This document shows, piece by piece, positions 24,907-36,148 of a stretch of DNA of 64,000 nt. A program made the position numbers and the translations under genes. A model generated the notes under the pieces. The model did not search any database. It saw only the letters and a list, made by a program, of their open reading frames with translations, and was not told the origin of the DNA. Every line of letters begins with the position of its first letter. The first letter of the stretch is position 1. The DNA comes from Ottelia alismoides (taxonomy: Eukaryota; Streptophyta; Magnoliopsida; Alismatales; Hydrocharitaceae). The stretch spans positions 124,001-188,000 of the forward strand of contig JAZKJV010002325.1 of assembly GCA_037367405.1 (NCBI GenBank), read 5' to 3'.

Positions 24907-27032
24907 AGGATTTTGATTTCCATCTTCTATTTGTTGGACTCCTGCTCTTTCGTTATTCGTTTATCAATATTTGGTGGAGTGGAACCCCATCTCCGAGAGC
25001 AATCTTGTCGACGAAGGGTGCCCAGCCTCTGAGCCGTCTTGTGATAGCGAGTCCGCCCTCATCGAGGCCATCACGGTGTATCCGATACCAAGGTGAGATC
25101 CAAGTTTATTACCCGTTGTTTTTCCAATATTAGATTTATGATCAACTTTTGCTTGGATTTCATGATTAGTCTTTACATATTAAAAAATCCAAAAAAAATC
25201 ATATCACATTTCCTCTCCGAACTTGATTTTTCACGTCACCTCTCGACCTCTTCATTTCCATTCTATCTCAGGCAACCATCCACCTTCGGCCACGCACGGT
25301 GGCCGGAGACATGGATCTATCATCCGTCTCACAAAGATCCACAACCGTTCATACATCCGATCTTGTTTATAAATAAAAAATAAAATAACATATAATTCTT
25401 TTAATCTATCTCATTTGTTTTGCATGAAAATTTTAAAAAATAAAAAATATATAAAAAAATTATGTTATCAGTTTTGTTTCTTTAAAAAATAAAAAAATTA
25501 TATACTTTTATTTACATAAAAAATTATAAAAAAAGAAGGAAGTCCGTACGGCCTCCCACACCTAACAGTGCCCTTCCACCGACCACCCGCGGCCCTTGTG
25601 CTCTGTCGTCCGCTCAGCACACCTCCGCCACAACCGACCCCATGCTGGTACTCCTCTGCCCGCCCCGCCGCTCCAGTGGCCCGTGCCTGTCGCATCCACG
25701 ATGCCAGCACACCTGCAACTCCACGAGGTGGCACACCTCCAATCGCGGTCCCTCTACGTTCCGCTCATTGTGACGCCCTTCCTCCTCTGCTAGATCTCCC
25801 CATCGCCGACTCAACCGCGAATGTCGGTGCCTAGGCCGCATCGGTATCCGCATCATGTAGCTCGCATCATCCACTGACCTAGCTCCAGCGTTGGACACAG
25901 CTCGCCATGCCATCGCTCCCTCCGTCCTCCATGCAACTCGCGACCCCCTACTGTCAATCACCGCGGCTTGTTGTGCTAACGAGCTACAAACCTCACGCAT
26001 GGGTGGCAGCTGCCCTTCTCCCCTATTGGTGAAGATCACATAACATAAACCCTAGGGCATTTTTAGATTTAAATAAATTGGGAAATTTTCGAAAATATCA
26101 CTGGAAGTTTCTGAATTTACGAACATGCCCTAATCTCCAGAAGATCACGTGTGTGGTACGCGTTATTAGGGAATTTACATTTTTCTCACCATATTTTATT
26201 TTTTTATTATATTTTAAGGAAGAAACTTTAAATAATTGCACTCTAGTCACTGTACTCCAGACCTTTAATTTTCTTGTTATTTTCGTTAAAATAAATGTTT
26301 TTCATGCACAGTAAATTCTCAAAAAAATTGTGTATGCTCCAGCTATGTGCTTAAAAATTGGCTAAAAATTTAGTTACATTTTGTTGCTATTTGATATTTT
26401 AAAAATTAAAAAAACAATATCTTTTTGTCTGCCCCAAATTAGAAAAATCGTAAAAATTTTAAAATTTGCTTAAAAATTCCAAAAGAATTACTGTAGGTGT
26501 ATTTTACTGTTCTTTAATTTCTATCCAAGTGCATTAATTCATAAAAACCAGAAAAAATTACGACAAACTAAAAATATTTAAATAAATTATAGAAAATTTT
26601 ATAAAATCAACAATTTGTTATTTCAAACATTGTTTGTAGATATTTACTTCTATATCTTTAAAATTAGTTCGAGCAGTTTTGCCAATTAAAGTATTTTTAA
26701 GTTGCAAAATACTCTTAGATATGCACTATTTTACTTCATTTACACTGTTTAATTTTATAAATTCACAAACATAGCAACAAAGTTTGAAAAAACTACAAAA
26801 ACATTTTAAAATTTGTAAACACAAAAACAATTTTTCTATAATTTTCTGGACATTTTTTACTATTTTGAAAAATACAAAAAAGAGTCTGGATTGTGTATTT
26901 TATCCTTTGTGCTTTATTTGAAAATAAAAAAAATCAAAAATAAAAAATAACTAAATATCTCCTTTTCAAAATTTGATTACATAGTTTTTATATCGTGCTC
27001 CTTGTGTTCAACCCTAGTCGCTATACCAGGTA
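24907..27032 (+). repeat. Gypsy LTR-derived segment, array unit 4
   Basis: Contains the 40-codon frame at 24974-25096, uninterrupted but with GTG at the start and a donor-like aggtgag at its end. A GC-rich block follows (about 25540-26060), then AT-rich noncoding sequence ending at 'ctataccaggtaaat'. No gag follows this copy; the array ends in an inverted LTR. Confidence 0.75.
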
Positions 27033-27352
27033 AATTTAGTTATCTCCACCCTCGACTCCACTTCCCGCAAGTGCATTGGCACGTAGCAAAACATACCCCG
27101 AATATTGTCCATGTCCAACTATAGTTCTCCGTTCAGTCTAAATTATTACAACAATGTCTAAATATTCTCTCAAATAAAATAATTTTCTTCTTCCCTTCTC
27201 TACTCCACCTCCTGTGTGGGTCGCCCAAAGAGAAACTCCAACTCATCCTCCAAGCATTCCCTCGCACCAAGAAGCAAATAAGAGATCGTAAGAAAACAAT
27301 TATAATATAGTGAGACAAATAAAACAAAACTGAAAAATGACTACAAAGTAGT
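27033..27352 (-). repeat. Inverted Gypsy leader, right end of array
   Basis: Minus-strand leader, closely similar to + strand 38874-39165. A 64-codon minus-strand frame (27133-27327) has a counterpart of 60 codons at 38903-39085 with the same Trp/Ser-rich core, but neither looks like a known protein. The similarity reflects shared leader sequence. Confidence 0.65.
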
Positions 27353-27372
27353 GCTTCTCGGCAACGGCGCCA
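27353..27372 (-). promoter_or_regulatory. Primer binding site, tRNA-Asp type (minus strand)
   Basis: The + strand reads gcttctcggcaacggcgcca; its complement starts tggcgccgttgcc, complementary to the 3' end of plant tRNA-Asp. It is the best preserved primer site of the Gypsy sequences here, 3 nt after the minus-strand LTR end 'cttatca'. The same kind of site is degenerate at 17343, 20637, 23985 and 38856. Confidence 0.85.
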
Positions 27373-27375
27373 ATT

Positions 27376-27728
27376 TGATAAGCCGAAAATGTGATGCGGT
27401 CGAGATGGATTAATTATGCAATGGTCTTTGTTCTCAACAATCTATTCAGTCAATAAATAATAAAGAATAAAATAGATCCCATAATTTATATATTCAGCTA
27501 AAGAATTAGGGTTTCTTTGTAGTGTTTTCTGTAGATTTCAGTATCCTACCTTCCCCTATTTTATTCATCATCGACCAAGCCATCATGATGACTAGGTCTC
27601 GGGGTCTAGGGTCACTCATTATTTTATTTTCATTTATTATTTTATTTTGGAAATAAATATATATTCATATAGTATTTATTGATCATTCTTGAGCGTTATT
27701 TTATACGAATTAATGTTATGTACATGCA
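27376..27728 (-). repeat. Inverted, internally shortened Gypsy LTR
   Basis: Minus strand. It starts tgcatgtacataac at 27728 and ends gcttatca at 27376, next to the primer site. Its first 200 bp resemble the start of the G0 LTR (32975 downward) and of the G1 LTR, including the block with 'tcgaccagg' and 'aggggagatagg' in related form. At 353 bp against 2.7-4.4 kb it must have a large internal deletion, or be a fusion of two LTR ends; the ends do not form a matching inverted repeat. Confidence 0.55.
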
Positions 27729-28572
27729 TTTAGCTAGTGATTTAAGGCTAAAATGAAAGAATAGAGGTTGAAATGGAGATTCATCATCACCTTAGTTTGA
27801 CTACTCCATTAATGTCAAATCAATGGGTTTTATGATCCACACATTGAAAATAGTCATTTCTCGATTTCATTGAGTAGAAAGCATACATCAGGGTGTCCAT
27901 AATCAAGGAAGACTTACTTGTAGTAGGTGTATGATTATCATATGTAACGTATTTTTAACCTAAAAGTCACAAGCATTTCATGCAAAAAATACTTGTGGCA
28001 TAATTTGGCATGTAGTTTAATGTAGAACTATCACCATATACAAGGAACCATCAATCAAACATTATTACTTACGAATTCTAAAATACTGAATTCATCCCTA
28101 ACAAATCAGAAAAATAGGAAAAAAGGTCTATGTTGACAATATGTTGGATATGTTTAGAACAATTCAAACAAAAGCATGTAAGATCTCTCATAAAAATACT
28201 TAAATATTTATGGTTTTTTCTTCATATAATGTGTTTTATATTTGCAGGTCATGTCAAAGGAGATGCTAGATCACAACATGATTTTTGAGATGACACCATA
28301 ATCAATGGATGAAGAAGGATATAAACTTTATAAAAAATTAAGAAGCAAATTTTACCATATGGTAAATGAACATAAACTCGTTTGCTTTCATGGTCCAGTA
28401 CAGTACAAGCCAACCTTTTCCATATTGGGACACATTAGACACGTCAATTTTGGGTATGGCGAGCATTTTATCATATCTTCCCATCTGAAACTCAACATTT
28501 TGGACGGATTCTATGTGACGTTGGTCCTTCTTCAATAAAAGACAAGGTACGCAAAAAGAAGTGGTCATTTAT
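27729..28572. other. Unassigned stretch between the array and element G0
   Basis: 844 bp that match none of the elements in the window. AT-rich. A + strand open frame at 28305-28538 (ATG, 77 codons) is preceded by a T-rich stretch and 'tttgcag' (28242-28248), which looks like a 3' splice site, followed by a short open lead-in. A minus-strand frame overlaps it. I recognise no domain. It could be a fragment of a host gene, captured gene sequence or chance. G0 is inserted at its right edge. Confidence 0.35.
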
Positions 28573-31500
28573 TGCATCATGATTGTCGACTCGGATTTTG
28601 GAAGGGTAAAAAACAGTATCATCACAGAAGTGAAGATATCTTGTCACTGAGGCGACCACTACAAAACCCTAGGGTCAAACAACAATTAACCCACACAATT
28701 AATAAGCAATAAATCAGATTGGTCTAAAATTTATTTTACCTACTAAATATGTATAGTGACAAATATGTAGGGGTCAAGCATATGAAACAAAGGTATATAG
28801 TGAATGAGATAAAAAAATCAACACAAGGAATTTGTGTTTTCAAGTACTTAGCCAATTTATGGTTTTTATGGGTTTTTTATTATATATTCATATTTTGAAC
28901 TTTTAATTTTATAATTTTTTTTCTTTTTATTTCCTCAATTTCTTTCATTTCTCTTTCTTTTTAAAAATTATATATCAGGTATATAACAATATATAAGGTT
29001 ATATATAAAATACAGAATAATATATATAAATACTAATATAAATAAATAGAATATAGAAAAATAAATATTTTTAGAATTTTTTGTGATTTTTTAGATAATT
29101 TGTTAATTTTTATATTTCTAAAGTACAAAATATCCCAAATCAGGGATTTAATAAATAGGACTAATGAATTTGAAGGTAAAAAATATCAAATAAAATACAA
29201 AAATCCTAAAATAAATTTTAATAAATAGAAAATTAAAAGGAAAGTTAGAAATAAAAATAAATATTTTGGGGAGATTTAGGAATTTTAAATCTTTTTTACT
29301 GGATTTTAGAGCTTTTTATTTTTTAGTCTTTTTCTATTATTATGGTTTTTGGATTATGGAGTTGATAAATAAACATATAATATATATATATATAGAATAT
29401 TCCAAAAAGTTTTTATATTTTTTTGGTATTTTCTAATTCAAATGGGGACTTTTTATGCTCTTTTTTTATAAAATAGGAAAAGTCGTAATTTGCCAAACTG
29501 GAAATGTACTTTTTTTACTATTTTGGGGTGTTTTAAGAATTTTATATCTTTTTTGCTGTATTTTGGAGCTTTTTATTTTTTTTCCTTTTTCTATTTTTAT
29601 GTTTTTCGGATTATGGAGTTGAAAAAAAAGTTATAATATATATAGAATATTCCAAAAAGTTTTTATATTTTTTTGGTATTTTCTATGTCAAAAATGGACT
29701 TTTTATGCTCTTTTTATTTTTATAAAATAGGAAAAGTCATAATTTGCAAAACTAGAAATGTAACATGAATCTATGAGCAAGCAGACACTTACTCTTATTT
29801 TTTGAGAGATTTGGAGCACATATTTTAAATAAATAGAAAACATGCATAAAAATTACTGAACTAGTAGAGCATGAATTTAAATGATATTAAATATGAGGTT
29901 TAATAAGCAAATCCTTAAATATTGTAATTGCCAATGATAGTTCCTGGACTAAACTTAAATACAAAACATTGTGAGAGCCTCAAGCAAAATGACACGTCAC
30001 ATTAGGACTAGTCAAATTTAATGTAAAAAAATATCAAATAAAATAAAAAATTCCACAAAACATTTTTAGTAAATAGATATAATAAAAAGAAAATTCAGAG
30101 ACAAAAATAAATATTTTTGGATGTTTGGGGAATTTTAAATCTTTTTTACTGGATTTTGGAGCTTTTTAATTTTGTTATCTTTATCTTTTCTATTTTTAGG
30201 GTTTTTAATTCTGTACATGTAAATAAATATATAAATAATATGTATTTTTTAGAAAATTTAAAAAGTTTTCATATTTTTGTTATTTTCTAAGTAAAATGAG
30301 GACTTTTTATGCTCTTTTTTATTTTTATAAATTAGGAAAAGTTGTAAATTGCGAAATTAAAAATGTAACATGAATCCATGAATAAGCATACACTTGTCCT
30401 TTTTTTTAATTTTTGGAGCACGAATGATATTTTTAATAAATAGAAAAGATGCACAAAAATTACTAAACTGGTACAACATAAATGTAAATAAAATTAAATA
30501 TGAGGTCTAATAAGCAAATCCTTAAATATTATAATTGCCAACGAAAATTCCTATACTAAATTTAAATACAAAAAGAAGTAAGAACCTCAGTGCAAAATGA
30601 CACGTCACATGGGATGGCACAGGAGGTGATGTGTCTAGGACTAAAGTAGAATATGAAAAAAGTACAGGGGCCACTAATGAAAATTTAGAAAAATATAAAG
30701 AGTTTCATATATTTTACAAGACCAAATAATAAACAACAAAGATGAGGGGGAAGAATGCGATGAACGGACAAGATACTCTGACTTGCCATGGGGTGCATCC
30801 ACGTCTCATGATGATGCTTCAGATCTTGCGGTAGGGATCAGATCTCCCAAGAGAGATCGACAATGGAGGCAATGTTGATCTGACGGTTACCGCTACACCT
30901 AGAGAGGAGAGAGGATCAGATGGCTGGGAAAGCGATTTGAAGAACCAGTCAAGAACTCACAAATTGAGTGATAATATTCTTTCATTCACTCTTTCAGCCT
31001 TCTCCACCTTCGTTGAGTGGCTCAAAATGCTCCTGGAAGAAACACGTGGCTGGATGACTGCTCAAAATGGTCAAAGCCCCAATGGAGTGGTCTAACAGAG
31101 GACAACACCTAGAGCTCCTCGTCCTTCTTTGAAAGTCTATGGGGAGAGGGCTTTTTGCTCTATTACCTGCAAGGAGATATTGCAACAAAAAGTTGAAGCC
31201 ACTAAGGTCTTCGATGAATGAGATGGATGGATAATGCATCGAGGTGAAAGTCTCCAGCGAAGGGCGATAGAGGGAAACTTGATCTTTGAGTCTTTGCGAG
31301 ATCCATGTGAATGATTGTGCGCAGGGAGAAGGGATGGCGTGAGGGAAGATGACAAAGGTGATTAGGGCGATGAAGATGGTCTGAAGCGATCGGAAAGCGG
31401 TGACAGAGTCGAAGCTCTGTTGATCGTGTGGATTGAATTTTATAATAACAACAAGAAATCTAAGGAAATAACATGCAAAACTATGCTTTTGCTATGCTAA

Positions 31501-32975
31501 AGAACGAAATGAACAAAGAAAAGGGAGCTGACATAACCTGCATGGTAGAGAGTTGAAGCTTCTGGCAGAGAGATGGTGGTGACCCTGGATCACTTCGATT
31601 CTACACCAAACTCATCGTGGACACCTCCTAAGTACACGACATGTCACTAAGGTACTCCTAGGTGCATTAGGGTTCTAGAGAATCGGAGAAAGATTGACCC
31701 AATCCAAAAAAAGCCAACATGGGGTATATGTACATCGGGCGTTTCACGGGACGAAGCACGTGATTCAAAGGCGCCTCAACCAAGATTTGATCTCGGTGCG
31801 AAAGAGTTCTGATCGAGGCACACATTTACAGAAGAAATCTATCCAAAAGATCGTAAGAAGTGATCGGAGAAAATAGGAGAAGATAGGCTCTCGACCAGAC
31901 AAAAGCTGGTTTAAATGTGGAATGGGCGGTTGACTTGTCTCAGCTAGAGTCGATCCCTGATTGGTACACATCAGCTGCTAAAAGACAAAATAATAAATTA
32001 AATCTTTATTAATTCGATTAAAAATAATAAGTTATTTTATAAATTTTTGGTTAAAACACAACATTATTTTATGTAGTATTTTAAAATTATTTTAATTCAT
32101 TTTAAAAACTTTATTTATTATAAGTTACTTTTGCAATTACGTTTATAGTATTTTAACCCAAGTTTTGTTTATTTTACTTTTTTTGTTTTTTATTTTATTA
32201 TTTTCATTTCTTATTTCATATATTTATAGTTTATTTTTATACATAGAAATATATCTGTGTTATATTTTTTAATATTATCTGTACACTTAAATAAATATAG
32301 GTATAATGTATAAGTGTAAGTATAGGTAGTACATCTATGTATTTATGTATATTATTTTAATTATGTGTTTTCTTTATGATTTTATTCTATTTTAAACATG
32401 TACATATATAATAAATAACATTAACTAAATTATAAGAATATAAAATTGTAAAAGCAATAAAGAATTATAAAATTAATATTTTACTCTAGTATGCTATACA
32501 ATAGGGTCCAAAACATAATTTTCACACATTGACTCCAAATTAATTGAATGTACCTTCACTAAATATCTTATTAATAGTTACATACAATTAAATTTATTCT
32601 GATTATTTTGAGTTTTTATTTAGGAGAAATGGGTCTGGAATGTTTGGATTTTTTTATTTTGAGTATAAATAATAAAAAATATCTTGAGTTCAAGTTTAAA
32701 TAATAGAGAATAAAATACGTCCGAAAATGGACTTATTGATGAATAATGGAATAGAATTTAATGGACTTTTGGCCCCTGTCTCGCCCTACTTTGTTCCTTG
32801 TCGAACCATATATCAAGATGTCTAGGTCTCAAGATTTAAGATCATAAAATACCTTTGGAATTGTATTGTTTTATTTTCTTATTTCTATAATTTTTGCAAT
32901 TAAAACTATTTTATACACAATAGATGGAATAAATAAAGAATATTAATTTGTACAATAGAATGTTATTCTCATGCA
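28573..32975 (-). repeat. G0 3' LTR (about 4.4 kb)
   Basis: Minus strand, from tgcatgag (32975) to gatgca (28573). The ends form a 5 bp inverted repeat tgcat/atgca, as the G1 LTR ends do (tgatg/catca). The beginning and end are recognisably similar to the G1 LTR ('aatccgagt.gacaa' near the end, 'aacccgagttgtcag' in G1). The middle differs: a GC-richer, gene-like block (about 30750-31980) and an AT-rich block with internal direct repeats (28900-30400). Frames in the GC-richer block (for example 30994-31239) match no known family. 4.4 kb is long for an LTR, and no second LTR is available to confirm the start. Confidence 0.65.
28900..30400. repeat. AT-rich block with three direct repeats in the G0 LTR
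   Basis: A phrase of about 60 bp containing 'gactttttatgctctttt' and 'aaaataggaaaagt' occurs at about 29449, 29697 and 30301. 'cttttttactggattttggagctttttatttt'-type text occurs at about 29291, 29540 and 30140. Spacing is irregular (about 250 and 600 bp). No coding potential. Confidence 0.6.
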
Positions 32976-35339
32976 TTAGTTCACATTTTTAATACTTGCC
33001 TTTGCTAGTCCCTAGCAAATATTTGTGCAATAAGTGTAGATAATTAAAATAAAGAAAAGAAAGTGGAAAAACTTGGAACAATTATCTACTTTTAAACTTG
33101 TCTTAAAAAGATAAAGTTTGGAGCTCAGAGAAGGCCTTTGGATTAATGTTGTATTTAGATCGCATGGAAGTCAAAAAGTGTGACACAACAACCCTTGGGT
33201 TCCATATTCCTATTATCCTGTCTAATTCACATCCAGGTTAGAACCATCCTCCCCGTCATATACTCTTGATACCTTTAAGCAATAGAACCATATGTGTGAA
33301 ATTGTTCAACTCTCCCCAGACAAAACTAATGAACTAAGGTGTTTGTTCTTAAGGTAACTAATCTTCATGGAGACAGATATTCCCTTCTAAGGTTTGGTAC
33401 TCCTGGTCTTTACAACTGAATGAAGAAGAAGTTTAGAAGAAGGGGAAAATAAGTGGGAATGGACTAGCGTAGTCTTCATTCCCATGTGAAGTTAGTTAAT
33501 GTAACCTATTTTTCACCAAGAAGCAGGCTTTTTCTGAAGCTCGGATTTTTGTGGAATTGTTTGGTATTTGATTCATTGGATATTTTCTTTGAATTTATAT
33601 GGCTTATGCATTATTGTTTATGCCTCTGTGGATATAGCATCTTTTTATTAGACCTCAATTTTTGGGGATTATGGAAATTGTTGCGTCGATAGACCATTCC
33701 TCATTGGAACCATTGTCTCAATCCATCTCCAGTCTTTAGATATCATAGTCACAAAAAGAAGTGGGTTAGAATAACATTGTCGACAATCCTGAAGAATGGT
33801 TCTCGAGCCACCTTTAAGGAATCAGCCTTGCATTGTCCCCGACTTAGACTCTAAAATATTTCACCAGTACATCTGTGTTAACCTATGTGCTCGGTGTGAG
33901 GTTTCTAGTCAAGTCATTGTCTCAAAAGTCTTGTGAATGGCATGCAAGGTTCTATTTAGGTACTTTGAATTGACTAATGAACATAGTCTTATGGAACCTA
34001 AAGAATTAAGTCAAGGAGACATGAAATATCTCAACTTTTGGTCCTCAAAGGGTTCCTCTGAAATTAAGTATATTAAGATCTTTTCCTAGCTCCAAACTTC
34101 CAACTTTATTTAGACTTGTTCAGCTGTCTAGGTTATTCCGAAAAATGTGGATGCTTTGTATAATGCAACGAAAATGTTTTTGCGATGCGATTTTCTGATT
34201 TTGAAGTTTTATGGATTTTGAAAAAAAATACAAGTATTTCTTTTACCATTTTTTTGGAATTTGATTTTCAAATTTTTTAAGATTTTTCAAAAAAATATTT
34301 TTAGAAAATAATTAGGTATAGATATTTACACGAGAGTGTTTTTTATTATTTACATGAGTTTTTTTTGAATTTACAGGGTTGTATATAGAAGTTTTCTGAA
34401 GATTTTTTATTTTTTTGTTATGCACATAGCTCTCAAAATAATTTGAAAAGATTTTTGCAAACATTATAAAAATTTTATTTTTTTCAAGCCAATTTGACAA
34501 ATATTTTTTATAAAAAATACAAAATTTGAATATCATGTTGCAAAGTTTTTTTCAAAAAGTATATATAGATTTTTCAAAATACTTTTCTTCCATTTTCAAA
34601 ATCATTTACAAATCATTTTTCAAAACATTTTTATCTCACAAAAAGCAAAGAATTTTTTACAAGCAAAACAATTTTACAAAGGTTGAAAACATTTTTCAAG
34701 CAGTTTACAAAAGATTTTTCAAATAGATTTTCAAATATTTTACCAAACATTTTTAACCGATTTATTAATCATGATATAAAAAGAATTATAATGAATTTTT
34801 TGTAAGTATTGTATTTTAGCGATACTTATTGAAAAATACGAAAGTACAAGTTTTCACTATAGTATATATGGAGTATATATAACCCCCTATACTTAGCTTA
34901 AGCTTTGTCCTCATAGATCAGAGAGAAAATGATAGAAGATAACATGTACTGAGTATAGACAATCCCATAATATAACGACTAAAAAATTTGAATGATAAGT
35001 TGACCATCCCCCCTATACTTTGGATGAGATAATCCTAAGTAAAGCAGATTGTACACAAGGCAGGGAGGGACACGGGTCGGAATGTACGAAATCATCGGCT
35101 CGACCTATCCCACCTTGTACTTTGGGTAAAATATCCTTAAGTGTAAATGAAGTATCAAGAGTTGACGGGACGGGTGAGGGATCACAGAATGAACAACTCA
35201 GAGTGAACACCACCCAGTAGATAGGATAAAGTACATCCTAAGTATAACAGTGATGAATGGGGTGACACCTTTAGGAAGAAAATAAAGAATGAAAAGAAGA
35301 AAAAAAGAAAGATCATTCCAAAACGTTTTGATCTGCTCT
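32976..35339 (-). other. G0 region between integrase and 3' LTR
   Basis: About 2.4 kb without a convincing frame; no env-like gene is visible. It holds the hairpin block (34880-35250) and a low-complexity AT-rich stretch (34150-34850) rich in 'ttttcaaaa' repeats that mirrors 58140-58710 of G1 in reverse. The part next to the LTR contains 'tttgctagtccctagcaaa' (33002-33020), a near-perfect palindrome close to where a polypurine tract would be expected. No clear polypurine tract was identified. Confidence 0.55.
34880..35250 (-). repeat. G0 row of hairpins with G-rich ends
   Basis: Degenerate inverted repeats of the form 'tacttaggat ... atcctaagta' at about 35220-35248, 35113-35146 and 35012-35046, and a related 'aagctaagtataggggg' near 34887. 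Read on the minus strand, most end in a G-rich run. They correspond one to one with the clearer hairpins of G1 at 57721-57930. Confidence 0.6.
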
Positions 35340-36148
35340 GTCTACAACTGCAGAGGTGCTTGCCTGATCAACTCATTTTCATATACAACTTGGATTGAGT
35401 CAATGACAGACAGAAATGTATCATGCTCTAAGTAAGGCTTTAGTAGTTCTCCATTGACTACAAAAGACTATGTGCCAGATGACAATTCAAATATCATCAC
35501 GCTACCATTGTCCCGCACATGTTTCACAGTAAATGGTCTAGTCCATTTGCTTTTCAATTTCCATGGAAAGATTTTTAATTTAACATAAAGACCAAATCAT
35601 CTGACATGGCTCGAAGGACTTTCTACGGATGCGCTTGTCATGCCACTTCTTAAACTTCTCCTTGTACATCAGGTTGTTATTGAATGCATAATATCATAAA
35701 TAGAGCAATCTATTCAGATTCACTTTTCTATTCTTCCTTGCTTTCTTGGAGTTCAAGTTGCAAATATTGATTTCCCATAAGGATTTATGATTCAATTCAA
35801 AGAGAAAATGGCATGGCTTGCAATAAACAAGGCGATAGGGAGACATTCATAATGGTGACTTGTATGTGGTACTATAAGCCCAAAAAGCTGAATTAAGTAG
35901 CTGAGATCAATTCTTGCGATCTGGATGCACAATCTTATGTATATTGTCTTTATCTCGCTATTGGACCGTTCAGGAAAGCCATTGATTGCGGGTGGTAGGG
36001 AGAAGTGACACAATGTTCAATGCGAAATTCCTAGGTCTGGTTCCTCACCTCTCTGGTGATAAAGTAGCTACCATAATTTAATATAAGGGTTTTCGTTATC
36101 TCGAACCTTGATATGATATGGTCTTTTAGAAATTTACAGATAGTACGA
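35340..36148 (-). pseudogene. pol: G0 integrase, second half (broken)
   Basis: Minus-strand continuation of the integrase interrupted at 62970. Recognisable pieces in order: a KFLKDHIISRF-like segment, a degenerate 'ISDGGSHF' region in which the second catalytic Asp is replaced (reads LNYG), SPYHPQ-like text, NSEIKTIY with the catalytic Glu region kept as GFPERSN, and a LVYCKPCHFPFELNHKSLW-like stretch. The longest open part is 35792-36013. Several stops. It abuts the G1 LTR at 36149. Confidence 0.8.

Larger units (their letters stand above)
1..27375. repeat. Tandem array of a ~3.3 kb Gypsy-derived chimeric unit
   Basis: The phrase ending in 'ggtgaagatcac' plus 'aaaccctag' and the text after it recur near 70, 16035, 19342, 22678 and 26025. 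The last four are spaced about 3.31, 3.34 and 3.35 kb. Each full period has, in order: a + strand LTR part (about 2.1 kb), an inverted leader of about 0.33 kb with a tRNA-Asp primer site, an inverted LTR tip (about 0.1 kb) and a + strand gag fragment (about 0.65 kb). Three gag copies and four LTR copies are present, plus a partial left end. The LTR part is homologous to the long LTRs of the element at 36149-62969. The left part is interrupted by Copia-1. Copies look roughly 85% alike by eye, so the array is not recent. Unit boundaries are approximate. Confidence 0.8.

Noticed and set aside
25498..26039. Open frames on both strands, up to 141 codons
   Set aside because: Same GC-rich island as in the other LTR copies; frames differ among copies and match no protein family.
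27353..27372. tRNA-Asp-like 3' end as a possible tRNA gene
   Set aside because: Only the last 20 bases match; no anticodon arm, D arm or T arm precedes it. Position next to an LTR end makes it a primer binding site.
15650..27375. Could the regular repeats be a CRISPR array or ribosomal repeat?
   Set aside because: The unit is 3.3 kb with gag and LTR sequence; there are no short direct repeats with spacers and no rRNA motifs.
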